Below, piece by piece: positions 1-12,347 of a stretch of DNA of 64,000 nucleotides. Source of the stretch: Acanthamoeba sp. SK_2022b (lineage: Eukaryota; Discosea; Longamoebia; Acanthamoebidae). Numbering within the stretch: position 1 is the first letter of the stretch; each line of letters begins with the position of its first letter. The position numbers were made by a program, and so were the translations under genes. The notes beneath the pieces were generated by a model. It worked only from the letters and a program-made list of their open reading frames with translations. It searched no databases and was not told the DNA's origin. The stretch lies in contig JANDJZ010000038.1 in NCBI GenBank assembly GCA_027943245.1, forward strand, positions 124,001 through 188,000. The letters run 5' to 3'.

Positions 1-1164
1 TTGCAAAGCTTGACTCTCTCCTGAGCCGTGCTGAATCATTGTGTGCCGCAGCGGTCTGGCGAAAGGCCAGCCATCCTGCCGCTAGACGTAGCGGAACTAG
101 AGAGGTGCGCACGCACGTCCACTGTGCGCTTTGGTCTTGTTTGAACCTTGCTTCCTACACCGGTATAGCCTCGAGAGCAAGGTGCACGATGCTACGAAGA
201 TATATGGACGAATCGACGTCCTGATCAACAACGCAGGTGTCAGCGTTCGCGCGCCCGCCATGGAAACCAAGGCAAGTCCACCCCTTCACGCCACCACACG
301 TCGAACGATCATCCAACCTTTTCTGTTGCTGATTATCGCTTATTGGCCTGCCACCAGCTGGAAGTGGATCAGCGAGTCATGAACATCAACTACTTTGGAA
401 CGATAGCGCTGACCAAGGCCCTCGTCCCGTTCATGACCAAGGAGAAGGCCGGGTACGCACGGGCCATGAATGGACATGCTCGTTTTTGTGAGCACTAAAG
501 ACCGTTTCTCCCCGCCGCCACTCGTCAGTGGGCACATCGTGGCCATCTCGAGCGTGCAGGGCAAGATTGGGATTCCGTTTCGGTCCGCCTACGCCGCGTC
601 CAAGCATGCTCTTCACGGTTTCTTTGATTCGGCGCGATTCGAGCTTGAGAAACAAGGAGTCGCCGTCACCCTCGTTTGTCCGGGTACGAGACACCCCTCG
701 CTCATGCGGGATCTGCCGATCTCGTTCGCTGATGCCTGCGGCAGGGTACATCAAGACGGACCTGTCGCTAAACGCCCTGACTGGGAGCGGAGCGAGCTAC
801 GGCAAGATGGACGAAACCACGGCTAAAGGCTATGAACCGGCCTATGTCGCGCAACGGTACAGTGCACCTATGCCGTGCTCAAGCTCATCAAAGCAAGCAT
901 TGTCCCTGGCTCACGGCCTCTCTACCGACCTCCGCGGACAGAGTGCTGCAGGCCGTCAGCGATAAGAGAGATGAGATCACGGTGGCCAAGTCAGACGCCA
1001 CCGTGGGGGTGTACCTCAAGCTTCTGTGCCCGTCTCTACTCAAAACCATCCTCCGCAAGAAGGCTGTCACGCATGGATGCAGCTTTGTGCGCCTGGCCCC
1101 GAAGCTGCTGTGGTTGGTATTTTCCTTTTTCCCTTTTCTTTTTTTTAGCAAAAGGCAAAAATAA
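1..1164 (+). CDS. Short-chain dehydrogenase/reductase, DHRS7-like (5' partial)
   Basis: NAD(P)-dependent oxidoreductase of the classical SDR family; the true substrate is unknown. The 5' end lies outside the window. Joined exons read through [10 protein letters not shown], then [19 protein letters not shown] with the NNAG motif (about 190-240), then the catalytic serine in AISSVQG and the YAASK motif (YxxxK) at about 590-605, then YIKTDLS after an intron ending near 744. The last exon (about 925 on) carries a basic tail like the C-termini of DHRS7/DHRS7B proteins. The nucleotide-binding TGxxxGxG segment must lie upstream. Introns fall near 105-175, 273-355, 453-530 and 685-744. The stop at 1162-1164 is my best choice; a further splice near 1110 is possible. 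The next gene starts 63 bases downstream on the same strand. Confidence 0.8.
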
Positions 1165-1227
1165 ATTTATATCACAAGTTGAATTTCTTGTGCTATTTCT
1201 TGGCCGTGGCAGATCAAAAGGCAGAAG

Positions 1228-3384
1228 ATGGCATCTCGTGGACGCATAACGATTGAGATCGACAAGAACACGAAAAGCCAGCTCCAGGCAGTGCTCAAGG
1301 ACAAGCTATCCAAAATCTCAAGCTACACTGACGATGTGCTCCCGGTACGAATAAATCGCATTAATGTAGAGACGGGTCTGGCTCAGCCATTATTTTAATT
1401 TTTGTGTTGCAGGAGTACGTGCTTGTGATGGTGGGCAATGGCAAGACCGAGGCGCAGGTGTCCGAAGATTTGGAGGCCTTCTTGGGCAAAGACAACGCCA
1501 AAGAATTCTCAAGATGGTAAGGCACTTTTCATGTGGAGGACGCCTTGCCCCCTCCAAGCCCATTTGCTTATTGCGCTGGTGCTTGTCGCGGCACAGGTTG
1601 TGGGAGACGCTCATGTCTCCCAATTTCGGGCTGGGCAACGCGCAGAAGCAGGAGAAGGAGGAAGAGGAGCAGCCACGCAAACTCTCCTCGCAAGTGGTTC
1701 CCATTCACAGGTATGCGCCCTGCACCGCTGCAATTGGCACCATTAGTGGACTCCAGACGCAACACGCTGGTTCTGACGAGTGGGGGGCGGTGGCCACTGA
1801 CCGCGTACCTCGCCTACTCGCCACCAGGGACGACGACATCGTCGGCAACATCTTGGGCGACGACAGGGATGACTACAACGAGACCAACGAAAGGGAAGGC
1901 GAAAGGGAGAGGCCGCGCGAGCGGGAGAGGGAGCGGGACGCCAGAGAGCGCGAGAGAGAATGGAGAGAGCGCGCGGATGAAAGGGAGAGGGAGAGGGAGA
2001 GGATGCGGGACAGGGAGAGGGAGAGGGAGAGAGGCAGGGAGAGCGATAGGAGGTCATCGATGGGCTTCGACGACAGGCACCGAGAACGCGACCGCGACCG
2101 CGATAGGCGAGACCTGCGAGAGAGGGAGCGGGGCAGGGAGGGTGACAGGGACAGGTCGCTCAACTCGTTCATTGGGAGAGTGAGAACGGACGGGGAGAGG
2201 TCGCGCGACCGTGAGCCCCAGCCGGAGCGGGTCAGGGAGGAGCGCTCCCAGCGTCTGCGCACTTCCTCGTCGGCCCTCCCCGCCAGGCACGCTTTTCCCG
2301 TGTGCGCTTGGGCGTGGGTCGTGCCTCGTTCGTTGATTCTGGCTTCCTGACTGCGTTTGCTCAGGTTGATCATGAGCGCTGTGGAGCAGGCGGCCGCGTC
2401 CACCAAGCGACGGCCTTCGCAGACCCAGTTGCGTCCCGACCAGCCGGAAGGTGAACCGGAAGCGTTTCCGGTCGACCACGCGGCCGAGTACGTTCACTCC
2501 CACGTGACGTAACGGCTCGAGCTTTTGCGAAAGATGCGAGCAGATGCGTTGCGGCGGTTGGTGCACATCAACGTGGCTGACACCCACACGTCGTTTCGTA
2601 ACAGGCATGCCGTGACCGCAAACAGAAAGCGGAAGCCCGTGTCCGATGAAGACGGGGAAAACGAAGAGGCGGAGGAAGTGGCCAGGGCAGCGAACAGAGC
2701 AGTGAGCTTCACCATCACTCTGGACGGAGCGTCGACGCTCTCGGCGACATCGGGCGGCGAGCCTCCTCAGAAGCGGGCGCGGCGCGTTATCGCCACGCAG
2801 GCCGGCGCGGCGGATGACGACGAGGAAAGCGCCCTCGTACTGACCGCGGACGACATCGATGGTTTGCCTGCCTTTGAGGGTACCTCCTTGTGACTCGGCC
2901 TCACAAGCTTAGTGAGATAGCTGTTGCTTCGAGGTCAAGATCCAACTTACCTTTGGTGGCTGGTGTCGTCGCTGTCGCCGCTTGGTTTTGAACGACAGAT
3001 GCGGATTCGGGCCAGGGCGAAAAATCCAATCGCAAGCGATGCACATTCTGGCCGCAATGCGCCAACGGGGCGCAGTGTCCGTTCTACCATCCCACCGAGA
3101 ACTGCAAGTACGTTCATGCCCAGCCGCCTGAATTATCTTTCCCCTCGAACCGAGCGTTCCGTTCCCGGAACACTCCCCTAGCCATCTGACCGCTCACGGC
3201 CTCGGTCAACCAGGAATTTCCCCAACTGTCCGTACGGCAAGAAGTGCCTCTACATTCACCCGTCTCTGCCGTGTAAGTTCGGAGTCGGCTGCACACGGCC
3301 CAACTGCAACTTCAGCCATCCTCCTCCCATGTTCGCTGCTGCTGCTGCGATGGGCGGGTTCGGTACGTCGTCAGCATTTGTTTC

Positions 3385-3440
<56 letters not shown>

Positions 3441-4162
3441 TGTCCACTGTGTCCTGGTTGCGCCCTAGGGAGATCCATCTCTTAGGAGCTCGAGCGGCTA
3501 TTGTTGTCGGTTGGTTGGCGTGCAACGCTCATGCGCTCCTGCGTTACAGGCATGGCGCCCATGAAGAGGCCAAGGGTGAAGCCAATACCGTGCAAGAATG
3601 GGTTTGCGTGCACGACACCCAATTGTAAATATTCGCATCCAGCCGTACGTCTTCCCTCTCTCCACCCACTCACCACGACCAAAGGCTCTTTTATTATTAT
3701 TATTATTATTATTTAAAAAAACGTTTCACTTCAACTCCGCAACCACCCAACCAGGGCCCGTGCAAGTTTGGTAGGGCTTGCACTCGGGGTGCCCTGTGCT
3801 CGTTTGCGCACGCGCCACCATGTCGCTTCGGCTCAAAGGTAACCTCCGAGCACTGGCCGGCTAAATTCAAAAGACCTAAACCTTTTACCGGTCGTTGCTG
3901 GTAACGCGCTAACAGCAAGTGCACTGTTCGCCCATGTGTGCGATAATATCAGTGCACGCGAATCGGGTGCACGTTCGCGCACATGGCCAAGAACGCCACT
4001 TGGACTGCTGCCCAGGCACGCGACGAGGCGCCCATCCCTCCGGCCGGCGACAGAGCGCGTCGACCTGCCGAGTCAGAGGTTGAGGAGGCTGCCGTACCGC
4101 CTACGACCGACACCAACGCCGGGCCGGATACGAATGGTTCTGCGGCATCCGTTGGTGTGTGA
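1228..4162 (+). CDS. Nab2/ZC3H14-type nuclear poly(A)-binding CCCH zinc-finger protein
   Basis: Predicted nuclear polyadenosine-binding protein that controls mRNA poly(A) length and export, by analogy with yeast Nab2 and animal ZC3H14. The ATG at 1228 opens a helical PWI-like N-terminal domain (LSKISSYTDDVLP, EYVLVMVGNGKTEAQV, LEAFLGKDN), the Nab2/ZC3H14 signature. A long Arg/Glu/Asp-rich segment (about 1890-2200) and an acidic segment with PPQKRARR (possible NLS) follow. Six Nab2-type CX5CX4-5CX3H fingers come next: near 3030-3105, 3210-3260, 3270-3310, 3585-3640, 3760-3810 and 3815-4000, several split by introns. The sixth is completed by joining CRFGSK to the exon at 3953 (CTRIGCTFAH). Human ZC3H14 has five fingers and yeast Nab2 seven. 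The stop TGA is at 4160-4162. Intron edges inside 2290-3000 are less certain. Confidence 0.85.
3385..3439 (+). repeat. (GTT)n microsatellite in an intron
   Basis: About 18 perfect copies of a GTT/TTG trinucleotide in the intron between the third and fourth CCCH fingers of the Nab2-like gene. A shorter (TTA)n tract lies in the following intron at about 3690-3714. Confidence 0.95.
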
Positions 4163-4768
4163 ACATGTCGTTATGTCTCGGTGGTGGTGTATGATTGGCG
4201 ATGGAGAAGATGCCCTATTTCACCTTTTGTGCAGCTGCCTTCAGTTCAGCTTCAGTTGGCCAGGTGGGATGTACTGCCGGTTGTTCAGGGATACAGGGAT
4301 ATGAGAGCCAACTGATTTCCTCATAAAAGCTCTCATAAACCACGAAGCTCCCTGGTGCTGGTGGGGCCACCAAGACTGCCATGAACGTAGTCTCGCACCG
4401 ATGTTATGGAAGTTGGCGGGTCGACGGAGTGAGGCTCACGAAACGTTGAGACGAGACTAGCACCCCAGCAACTACGCCCCGTTCGCCACAGCAAGCAACG
4501 GTGATCGCGGATAGCTCTCCCCGTGACAGCCCTACGGCTTGTGGAGAGCAACCGGTGTAATTGCGGTGATCGAGCTTTTTTGTCAGACCAATGGCTGTCG
4601 ACCTGGTCTCGCCACGTGCGCACTTCGTTGCCGTACCACCCGGTATTGATCCTTGTCGCGAGGCAGTTCTTCAACTACGCCCAACGGACCTACCTCCCCG
4701 TTCATTCTTCACCTCCTCGCCACGAGCACACATACACACGCCGTCGTGCGCACTTGTACATTACCTCC
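4163..4768. other. Intergenic region upstream of the receptor kinase gene
   Basis: 606 bases between the Nab2-like stop and the receptor ATG. I see no conserved coding frame, tRNA or clear TATA box. It presumably holds the 3' UTR of one gene and the promoter and 5' UTR of the next. Confidence 0.5.
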
Positions 4769-7700
4769 ATGGCTCGCCGCTGCGCTTACCACCACGTGCC
4801 GGTTGCCCTCTCTCTGTTGGTAGCTGTGTTTCTTTTGGGCCCGTACGTCCTCCCGACTGAGGCTACATCACGAACCGTGCTCGGCGCGGGTGAAGGGTCG
4901 GGCCTCTTCACCAACCTCACTAGGGCCTACCGATACACGAGCGACATCACGAGCTTCCAGCTTCAGGATACCAGCGCAGGAGCAGGGCCGAGCCTTCTCC
5001 GCCAAGTTGAAATCGGAGAGAAAGATTTCATCGTGAGCGCATCTAGGGTAAGCGACGATGCCACGGACAAGTGGGTGCAGGTGCCCATGGCGGCGTTCGC
5101 GTTGAGCGTAATCTACCCTGTTACATCGGCGGCCTTGCAAGACTATAGTCCGCTCACCATGAACATCGCTGTTCTTCTCAACATCTACACGGGTCAAGCT
5201 ACGACGTGGGAGGAGGCGGTGGCGGATGCTATCTACTGGATGGCCGTTCCCGACCCCTACAGCCCGATTACCTTCTACGTGCAGGAATATGAAGATGAGG
5301 AGAGCGAATTTGCATCGATTCAGGGCCTCGCCGGCCGAGCCCTCTGCAACATCACCGACGGCGACACTCCCATCCCCGCTGCGGCCGTCTTCTGCGAGTC
5401 CTACGTGGCGAACGGGTACCGCCTCGCCCCCACCCTCGAGCATTTCAATCCGGGCCGCGTCGTCGTTCTTGCCGCCGGCACGACCCCCCTGCAGCTCGCC
5501 GGCAACGTGGCCAACTCGACGGCCGGCCTGGCCATCGCTCCCGCTTCCGCCGCGGGGGCTCTGGACCTGCTCTCGGTGGCTTTCGAACTGACGGGCGGCT
5601 ACCTCGTCTCCGAAAGGCAGCTTACCCAGTCCATCCCCAGCCTCCAAGCGGGGGACTCGCTGGCCATCGACATCCTCAACCAGCGCGGCGGCTGGCCCTT
5701 CTCTGGCCTTCAGTTCGTGTCCGTGCCGCGCGAGAGCGTGCTGCGAGGCTGCGCCTACCTGCAGACCGTGACCGACTTCCTGGTGTGGGGCCACACCAAC
5801 AACATGGCAGTCGACCTCATCACCCAGCAGCCCTACTTTGCCGTGCTCAGCGCCGGCATACGTTCCATCGCCGCCACCTCCGTTTCGAGCGTCACCTGTA
5901 ACGGCCAAGCCATCGTGGCGCCCGTTCTTTCGGGCGCCGGTCCGGCCACCCTCCTGCTCAACAGCTGGGCCAACGGCTACGAGTCCTCCTCGGGATCCGG
6001 CTCGGTTCGCCTCTCCTACGAGACTAACCTCTTTGACGTCTCCAACGCCAATTCGGCCGTGTCCGGCCTGACCGACGTCGCCCTCACCTTCACCTACCGC
6101 GAGCTCAACGACAGCATGGCCATGTCCACTATTCCCATCGCCGCCGAACCCCTCGTGGCCGTCTACAACGTGCCCGAGCTCAGCCTGGGCGCGACCTCCG
6201 TCTCTCTCGTGCTTTCGAACGAGATCGTGGTCAAGCTGCTGTTTGGCAACATCAGGTTTGTCCCCCCCTCTCCCAACCGTTCACGTGGGCTGGCAAATGC
6301 TAACCCCGACCTACCCGGCGGCGACAACCTAGCATGTGGAACGACGCAGCGATCGCGGCGCTCAACCCCGACATCGAGGGCCTCCTGCCCAACCGATCGA
6401 TCCACCTGGTGTTCAACAGGGGCGGCACTCCCTTCGGCTCCGGTGGACCCAGCGGCGGGCCGGACAACAAGGCGCTGCTGGAGTGGGTCTCGGCGATCGA
6501 CAAGAGCTTCAACTCGTCCGTGTTCCCCGTCGAAAGCGACACCGTGCGCACGACCAAGGCGGGCGATAGTGACCTCTCCGACGTGATAAAGAGCACGTCC
6601 TACAGCCTTGGCTGGACCGGCCTTTCCGCGGCGCTCGCCGAGCGCGGCGTGCGAGTAGCCTCGCACCACCGGGCGGGCCTCGCTTCAGAAACCAAGCGCC
6701 AAGAGAGCACGCCCCTGGTGCCCGACCGCGCTGCCATCCTGAACAACATCAACGACGTCTACTCGGTCTCGGCCCCCACCGACGCGGGCTACCTGCTCCC
6801 CGCGCTGGTGTCGCACCGCGCCGACGCCTGGCCCATCACGCGGTGGACCTACATCTACACTCGCGGCAACTCCTCGTCGACGAGCACTGCGACAGGCATC
6901 CAATGCAACAAGCTCAAGGCGCTGGTCGACTGGGTCTACTGGACTCAGACGGACACCAAGCAGGCGTCCGCGCTGGCCGACGGTGAGGGCATGGTGTCCT
7001 TCATCAGCGGCGATCCGCTGCGCTCGAAGCAGCTCGTCAGCACGCTCGCGTCGATGCAGTGCTACGGCGAGCCGGTCTTTGCGCTCATGAGCTGCGTCAA
7101 CGATGGCACCATCTGCTCGAACCACGGGCTCTGCGAGTCCAACACCGAGGACTCGACCGTGTACGCGTGCCGCTGCAACCCGGGCTGGGAAGGCGCCATG
7201 TGCGATATCGAGGTGTCGACCTCCAGCGACAGCTCCGACGGCCTGATTATCGGCTTGGTCGTGGGCCTCACCGTCGGTCTGTGCCTCCTGCTGCTCCTCC
7301 TCATACTGGTGGGCACCGTGCCCGCGCTGATCGTCACCAAGTTCGGCGGCCGACGTGGGCGCCCTGAGTGGGAGATTCGCATGTCCGACATCCAGAACCT
7401 CGAGCTCATCGGCCAGGGCGGCTATGGCAAGGTCTACAAGGCGACGTGGAAGGGCACCGAGGTGGCGGTCAAGGTCATCGACCGCAACCGACAGCCCGAC
7501 ACCAAGCGCGCGCGTCAGGCCTTTGTCAAGGAGATCGAGCACATGAGCCTCCTGCGCAACCCCAACATCGTCATGTTCATGGCCGCCGCCACGTCGACCG
7601 TGCCCATGTGCATCGTCATGGAGTACATGGCCCTCGGGTCCCTTTACGACGTACGTTTTTTAATCTGTTTTTTAATGAGGTTTTTAATTTTTGCATGCTA

Positions 7701-10331
7701 TTTTCAATTTCTTTTTCCCCCCCCATTTCTCCCTCTGACATGACCATCGTGTGTGTTTGTGCGCACCTGCAGTTGCTGCACAACGAGCTCATCGACCACA
7801 TGCCGTTCCAGCTCAAGTCGCTCATCCTCCTCCACGTCGCGCGCGGAATGAACTTCCTCCACTCGTCCGACGTCGTTCACAGGGACTTGAAGAGCCTCAA
7901 CGTGCTGTTGGACTCCAAGTGGAACGCCAAGGTCGCCGATTTCGGGCTCAGCACGCTCGGCTCGGGCCCGCGCGACCGCGCGCAGTTCGAGGGCAGCGTC
8001 CCGTGGGCCGCGCCCGAGATCCTCAACGAGCAGACCGACGCCGACCTGTTCGCCGCCGACGTGTACAGCTTCGGCATTATCACATGGGAGGTGCTGACGC
8101 GCGACCAGCCCTACCGAGGCAAGAGCCCGGCGGCCGTGGCCGTGGCCGTGCTGCGCGACAAGTGCCGCCCGCCCATCGCCGCCCAGGAGGAGTACGGGGC
8201 GCTCTACCTGGCCCGCGACAACCTCGAGCTGCTGCCTTACGTCGAGACCGTCGTGTGCCTCATCGAGAGCTGCTGGAGCGAGGAGGTCAGCGTGCGCCCG
8301 ACCTTCCTCGAGATCACGTCCAACCTCGCCAACCTGGTGTCGCGCGTCAAGGCCGTGCACAACGGCGGGTCGTCGACCAGCGGCATGATGACCGGCAGCA
8401 TGACCAGCTCGTCGGACTACTCGGGCACGGGCCACTACGGCCCGCGCATGGGCGACGCGTCGAGCCGCAGCCACTCGTCGGCGGGCTCCAAGAACTCGAT
8501 GGACCGCAACGTCCACGGCGAGCCCCGTCGCAACGCCATGCGACGCTATCAGTACTACGACGGCCCGCACGCGATCGTGTGCTCCGACGTGGCCATGGCC
8601 GGCACCCTGTGGAGCAACGTGCCCGAGGCGATGAAGGACGCCACCCGTCTGCACAACGAGCTCCTCCGCAGCCTGCTCCCGCGCTACGGCGGCTACGAGA
8701 CCATGCTGCCCAAGATCGAGGGCGGCGCCGCGGGCACCTTCTGCATGGCCTTTGCCACCACCGCCGACGCGCTCCTCTGGTGCGCCGACGTGCAGCGCGC
8801 CCTGCTCGAGGCCGATTGGCCCGAGGCCCTCCTCCGCTGCTCGCCCGCCGAGGAGCTTAACGCCGGCGGCCTCGACGACAAGCTCATCTTCCGCGGCCTC
8901 CGCGTGCGCATGGGCGTGCACCACGGCACGCCTCGCTGCCACATCGACTCGCTCACTCACCACATCGAGTACACGGGGCCGGTCGTGCAAAAGACCCAGG
9001 AGCTGGCGTCGCGCGCCGCTGGCGGCGTGGTCCTCCTCTCGGAAGAGGCCTACCGCGACTTCAAGCGCGACCGCGCCTCCGCGGGCTCGGTCATCGAGGG
9101 CGGCAGCCGCATCCGCGCGCTGTTGGACACCATGGCCGACGACGGCGCCACGCTCTACGAACTCGTTCTGACGGGCCTCGAGGCGCGCTGCCTGCGCACG
9201 GTGGTCAAGGACACGATGCCGCTCCATCGTCGGCGTATGCTCGAGGGGTCGGCGTCGGCCGCCAGGGCGCGCCCCCCCGCGCAGGCCTACGACAGCAGCA
9301 GCAGCGACTCGGACTCGGACTCGGACGACGACCGCGGCAAGGGCAAGGTCGACCTGAACACGTCGCTGTCATTCGTCGATCCGCTGGCGTCGGCATCGAT
9401 GTCGATGATCCACGACGACCGCGACCACCGAGCCGACCACAGGAAGGAGCCCGTGGAGCTGGGCTTCCTCAACTCGGCCAACATGTGCCGCACGATCATC
9501 AACTACCGCGAGATCCTCATCGAGAAGCCGATCGGCTCCGGCTCGTTCGGCATCGTGCACAAGGCCCGCTGGAAGGGCGTGCCGGTGGCGGTCAAGACCC
9601 TCACCGCGAAGAAGCGTCTGTCGGAGGACGACATGCTCGACTTCCGCTACGAGATCGCCGTGCTGGCCGACCTCAACCACCTCAACGTGCTGGCCTTCAT
9701 CGGCGCGTGTCTCAACGAGCCCCACCTGGCCATCGTCACCGAGTACATGGGCCGGGGCAGCCTCCGCGACGTGCTTCACAACACCGCCTCCAAGCTGCCG
9801 TGGCCCACGCGCTTGCGCATGCTCCGGGACGCTGCCGACGGCGTGCGGTATCTGCACACCCGAGCGAGCCCGATCATCCACCGCGACCTCAAGAGCTCGA
9901 ACCTGTTGGTGGACGACAACTGGACGGTCAAGGTGGGCGACTTTGGCCTGGCGCGGATCAAGGGCGACAACGCCACCATGACCCGCTGCGGCACGCCGGC
10001 GTGGACGGCGCCCGAGGTTCTCAGCTCCAACACGTACGACGAGAAGGCCGACGTCTACTCGTTCGGCGTGGTCATGTGGGAGGTGCTGACCCGTCGCCAA
10101 CCCTACGAGGGCCGCAACTTCATCAAGGTCACCATGGACGTGCTCAAGGGCGACCGCCCCACGATTCCGGCCGACTGCCCGTCCGACTTCAGCAAGCTCA
10201 TGCGCAAGTGCTGGAATGCCAACCCGCAAAAGCGACCCTCCATGGAGAGCGTCGTGACCGCCCTCGAACACATGATGCAGGGGCACGACGACGAACAGGT
10301 CCCCACCACGCTCCTCGCCGACAACGTCTAG
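4769..10331 (+). CDS. Receptor with PBP-like ectodomain, EGF motif, kinase - cyclase homology - kinase
   Basis: Predicted single-pass plasma-membrane receptor of 1787 residues. Three exons (4769-6255, 6333-7650, 7773-10331) join in frame to 5364 bases. Order: signal peptide (1-32); ectodomain like bacterial PstS phosphate-binding proteins (about 40-740; ISMWNDAAIAALNP and LVFNRGG resemble the PstS core); an EGF-like Cys cluster (about 748-785); a TM helix (about 799-828); kinase 1 (about 846-1127: GQGGYG, AVKVI, HRDLKSLN, DFG, APE); a class III cyclase homology domain (about 1200-1400); a Ser/acidic linker; kinase 2 (about 1513-1769: GSGSFG, AVKTL, HRDLKSSN, DFG, APE). Both kinases look TKL-like and keep the catalytic Lys and Asp residues. 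The cyclase domain keeps the first metal-site Asp (CSDVAMAG) but appears to lack the second Asp and the NxxxR pair, so it is probably not catalytic. Ligand and targets are unknown. Confidence 0.9.
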
Positions 10332-10461
10332 AGCGTATCCCCGCACATCCGCGCTCCGAGAGATAGGGCGCAAGACGGAAGTTTGTACTAACAATAATTA
10401 TAACAACAATTCAAAACAATTCAACTGGGGAGTGATAGCAGTCGCGAAGGAGAGGACAGCC

Positions 10462-12136
10462 TCAAGGCTGCACGAGTGAGTCGGCGGAGAAGATGGGCTC
10501 CCAGTTGCTGCATCGGTTGGAGCGCCAAAAGGGCACGGTGCGGGTGGGCGGGTTGGGGTTGGTGCCGTTTTGCTCCCACACGAAGGCCCGTGGGTCCTTG
10601 CGCTTGTACTTGGGCCAGCTGGGCTGCGGCTTGCCCTTGTCGGCGATGCGCGACCAGGAGGCGATCATGCGCGAGGCCAGCACGTAGTCCGAGGGCGCGA
10701 AATTGGTGACGCCGTACACTGAGGCGTTGAAGATGTAGGGCAGCTCGTTGCCGTGGCTCGCCCCGAAGAAGGGCTGGGTATCGTAGGGGCTGACGTAGTC
10801 AAACACGAAGGCGTACACCGGTCCGTGCTTGGCGAAGTAGGGCGCGGCAAGATTGGAGCCACAGATGACGTACCAGTCGCCGAGCACCTCGGCGAGGCCG
10901 TACCAGTAACCCAGCTGGGCTGTCGACGAGGCGTACCATCCGATGACCTCGTCGATCTGGGCGTCGGTGAGCATGAACCCGAGGCTGTTGTTGCGCAGCG
11001 CTCGCAGGTAGTCGGCCTCGGTGATGTTGTTGGCCGGCACCTTGAAGCCGGTGCGCGTGTAGGCCATGTAGGTTCCCTCATCTTGAGTGTGGCCGATCAC
11101 GATCTTCACGTCGGTGTCATAGTCGCCGCGCTTGATCAAGTTGTAGGGCTGGTCGGTGAGGAACACCCCATCGACGCACGGCTGAAAGTAGTTGATAACC
11201 GACTCTGAGGTTGATGGCACGATGCTCGCGGCAGGGAGGGCCCTCATACAGGCGAGCACGTCAGCGGTCGAGGCTTGGTCGCACCCCTTGCTGGCGGCCC
11301 ACTTGAGCGACGCGGCCTTGGTCTGAGCGAGGGTGGGCATGACCCACTGCCAGGTGCTCTGGAGGATGGCGGTATCGACTTGTCCCAGGAAGGCATCGGG
11401 ATTGGAGTAGGGGTGAACCATCGTGTGCAGCATCGCAGCGTTGCCGCCCGCGCTTTCGCCAAAAACGGTCACGTCATCGGGATCGCCACCAAAGCTGGCG
11501 ATGTTGTCTTTGACCCATTGGATGGCCAGAATCTGGTCCTGGAAGCCGACGTTGAGATGGGCCTGGTCCTCCAGCTCCGGCGTCGCAAAGAAGCCGAACA
11601 CGCTCAGGCGGTACTACAGAAAACATTAGAGGAAGAATTGTGGGGGGGGGGGGCAAGCGAAGAGCGAAAGGAGGTTGGCCAACCTGAATTGTCACCAGAA
11701 CAACATCACCGTTGCCGGAAAGCCACTGGCCTGCGTATTGATCTGACTGGCCGGTCCAGTATCGGCCACCGTGGACGTACACCATCACGGGCAGGTCGTC
11801 TCCTTCTCGGACATCGCTAGGTGTGAATACGTTGAGGTAAAGGCAGTCCTCGCTACCGAGCGTCGGCGATTGGACGCAGGGCACGGGGAACGAGGTCGCG
11901 TTGAAGACGCCAGACCAGGGCGAAGCCGGGGAGGCCGCTGCGAAGCGCTGGGGTGGGTCTGCAAAGGGGATGCCTAGGAAGGAACGAGCGATGCCGTCCT
12001 TAATGAAACCCTGAACCGGACCAGTCTGGGTGTTGACGATCAGCTGAGGTTGATGATGCTTCTTCCCAAGGGTAACGCGAATAGAGCACAGAAGAAGCGT
12101 CAGTGCGAGGAGGGCTAGCAAGGTGTTGCGCGCCAT
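10462..12136 (-). CDS. Secreted type-B carboxylesterase (alpha/beta hydrolase)
   Basis: Predicted secreted or lysosomal serine esterase of 534 residues, in the carboxylesterase/cholinesterase family. The ATG at 12136 is followed by a hydrophobic signal peptide (LLALLALTLLLCSI). Two exons (12136-11684 and 11613-10462) join in frame across a 70-base intron, giving VTIQYRLSVFGF, the family pattern. Other landmarks are SEDCLYLNVF, the oxyanion-hole segment VYVHGG, the nucleophile elbow GESAGG, and a C-terminal SHGNELPYIF that supplies the likely catalytic His. The intron holds a run of about 12 guanines on the + strand. The gene is convergent with the receptor kinase gene (130-base gap). Substrate unknown. 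Confidence 0.92.
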
Positions 12137-12287
12137 GGTGATAAAACTGTAAAAACAACAAGTGAAGCCAACCAAAAACTCCACAAACAAAAAATAGATT
12201 ACCAATGAGAGATTGGAACAACCAACCGGTTGGATCGACCAATAACACAATGAAGCAGCTTTGGAAGTGGCAGATTTGCCAGCCAAT

Positions 12288-12312
12288 GGGGGCGGAGTTC
12301 AACTGGTTGACC
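12288..12312 (+). pseudogene. Partial 5' copy of tRNA-Trp
   Basis: The stretch starting GGGGGCGGAGTTCAACTGGT closely matches the first 25 or so bases of the intact tRNA-Trp that begins exactly 60 bases downstream; the match includes a few bases of 5' flank. It stops before the anticodon arm, so it is a tRNA fragment, not a functional gene. Confidence 0.6.
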
Positions 12313-12347
12313 TAACAATTACGTGACAAACGTCATTCCTCAGCAAT

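Noticed and set aside
4868..5908. A 346-codon minus-strand frame under the PBP-like ectodomain
   Set aside because: Shadow of a well-supported coding exon with signal peptide and in-frame splicing.
8570..9165. An active guanylate cyclase
   Set aside because: The second metal-binding Asp and the Asn/Arg transition-state residues are not found at the expected places, so catalytic activity is not claimed.
7704..9227. A 507-codon open frame on the minus strand under the receptor kinase
   Set aside because: It lies opposite strongly conserved kinase and cyclase coding sequence. High GC at third positions leaves antisense frames open; the product (His/Arg/Val/Gly-rich) resembles no protein.
9369..10394. 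A 341-codon minus-strand frame under kinase 2
   Set aside because: Same cause: a shadow of the GC-rich kinase exon.
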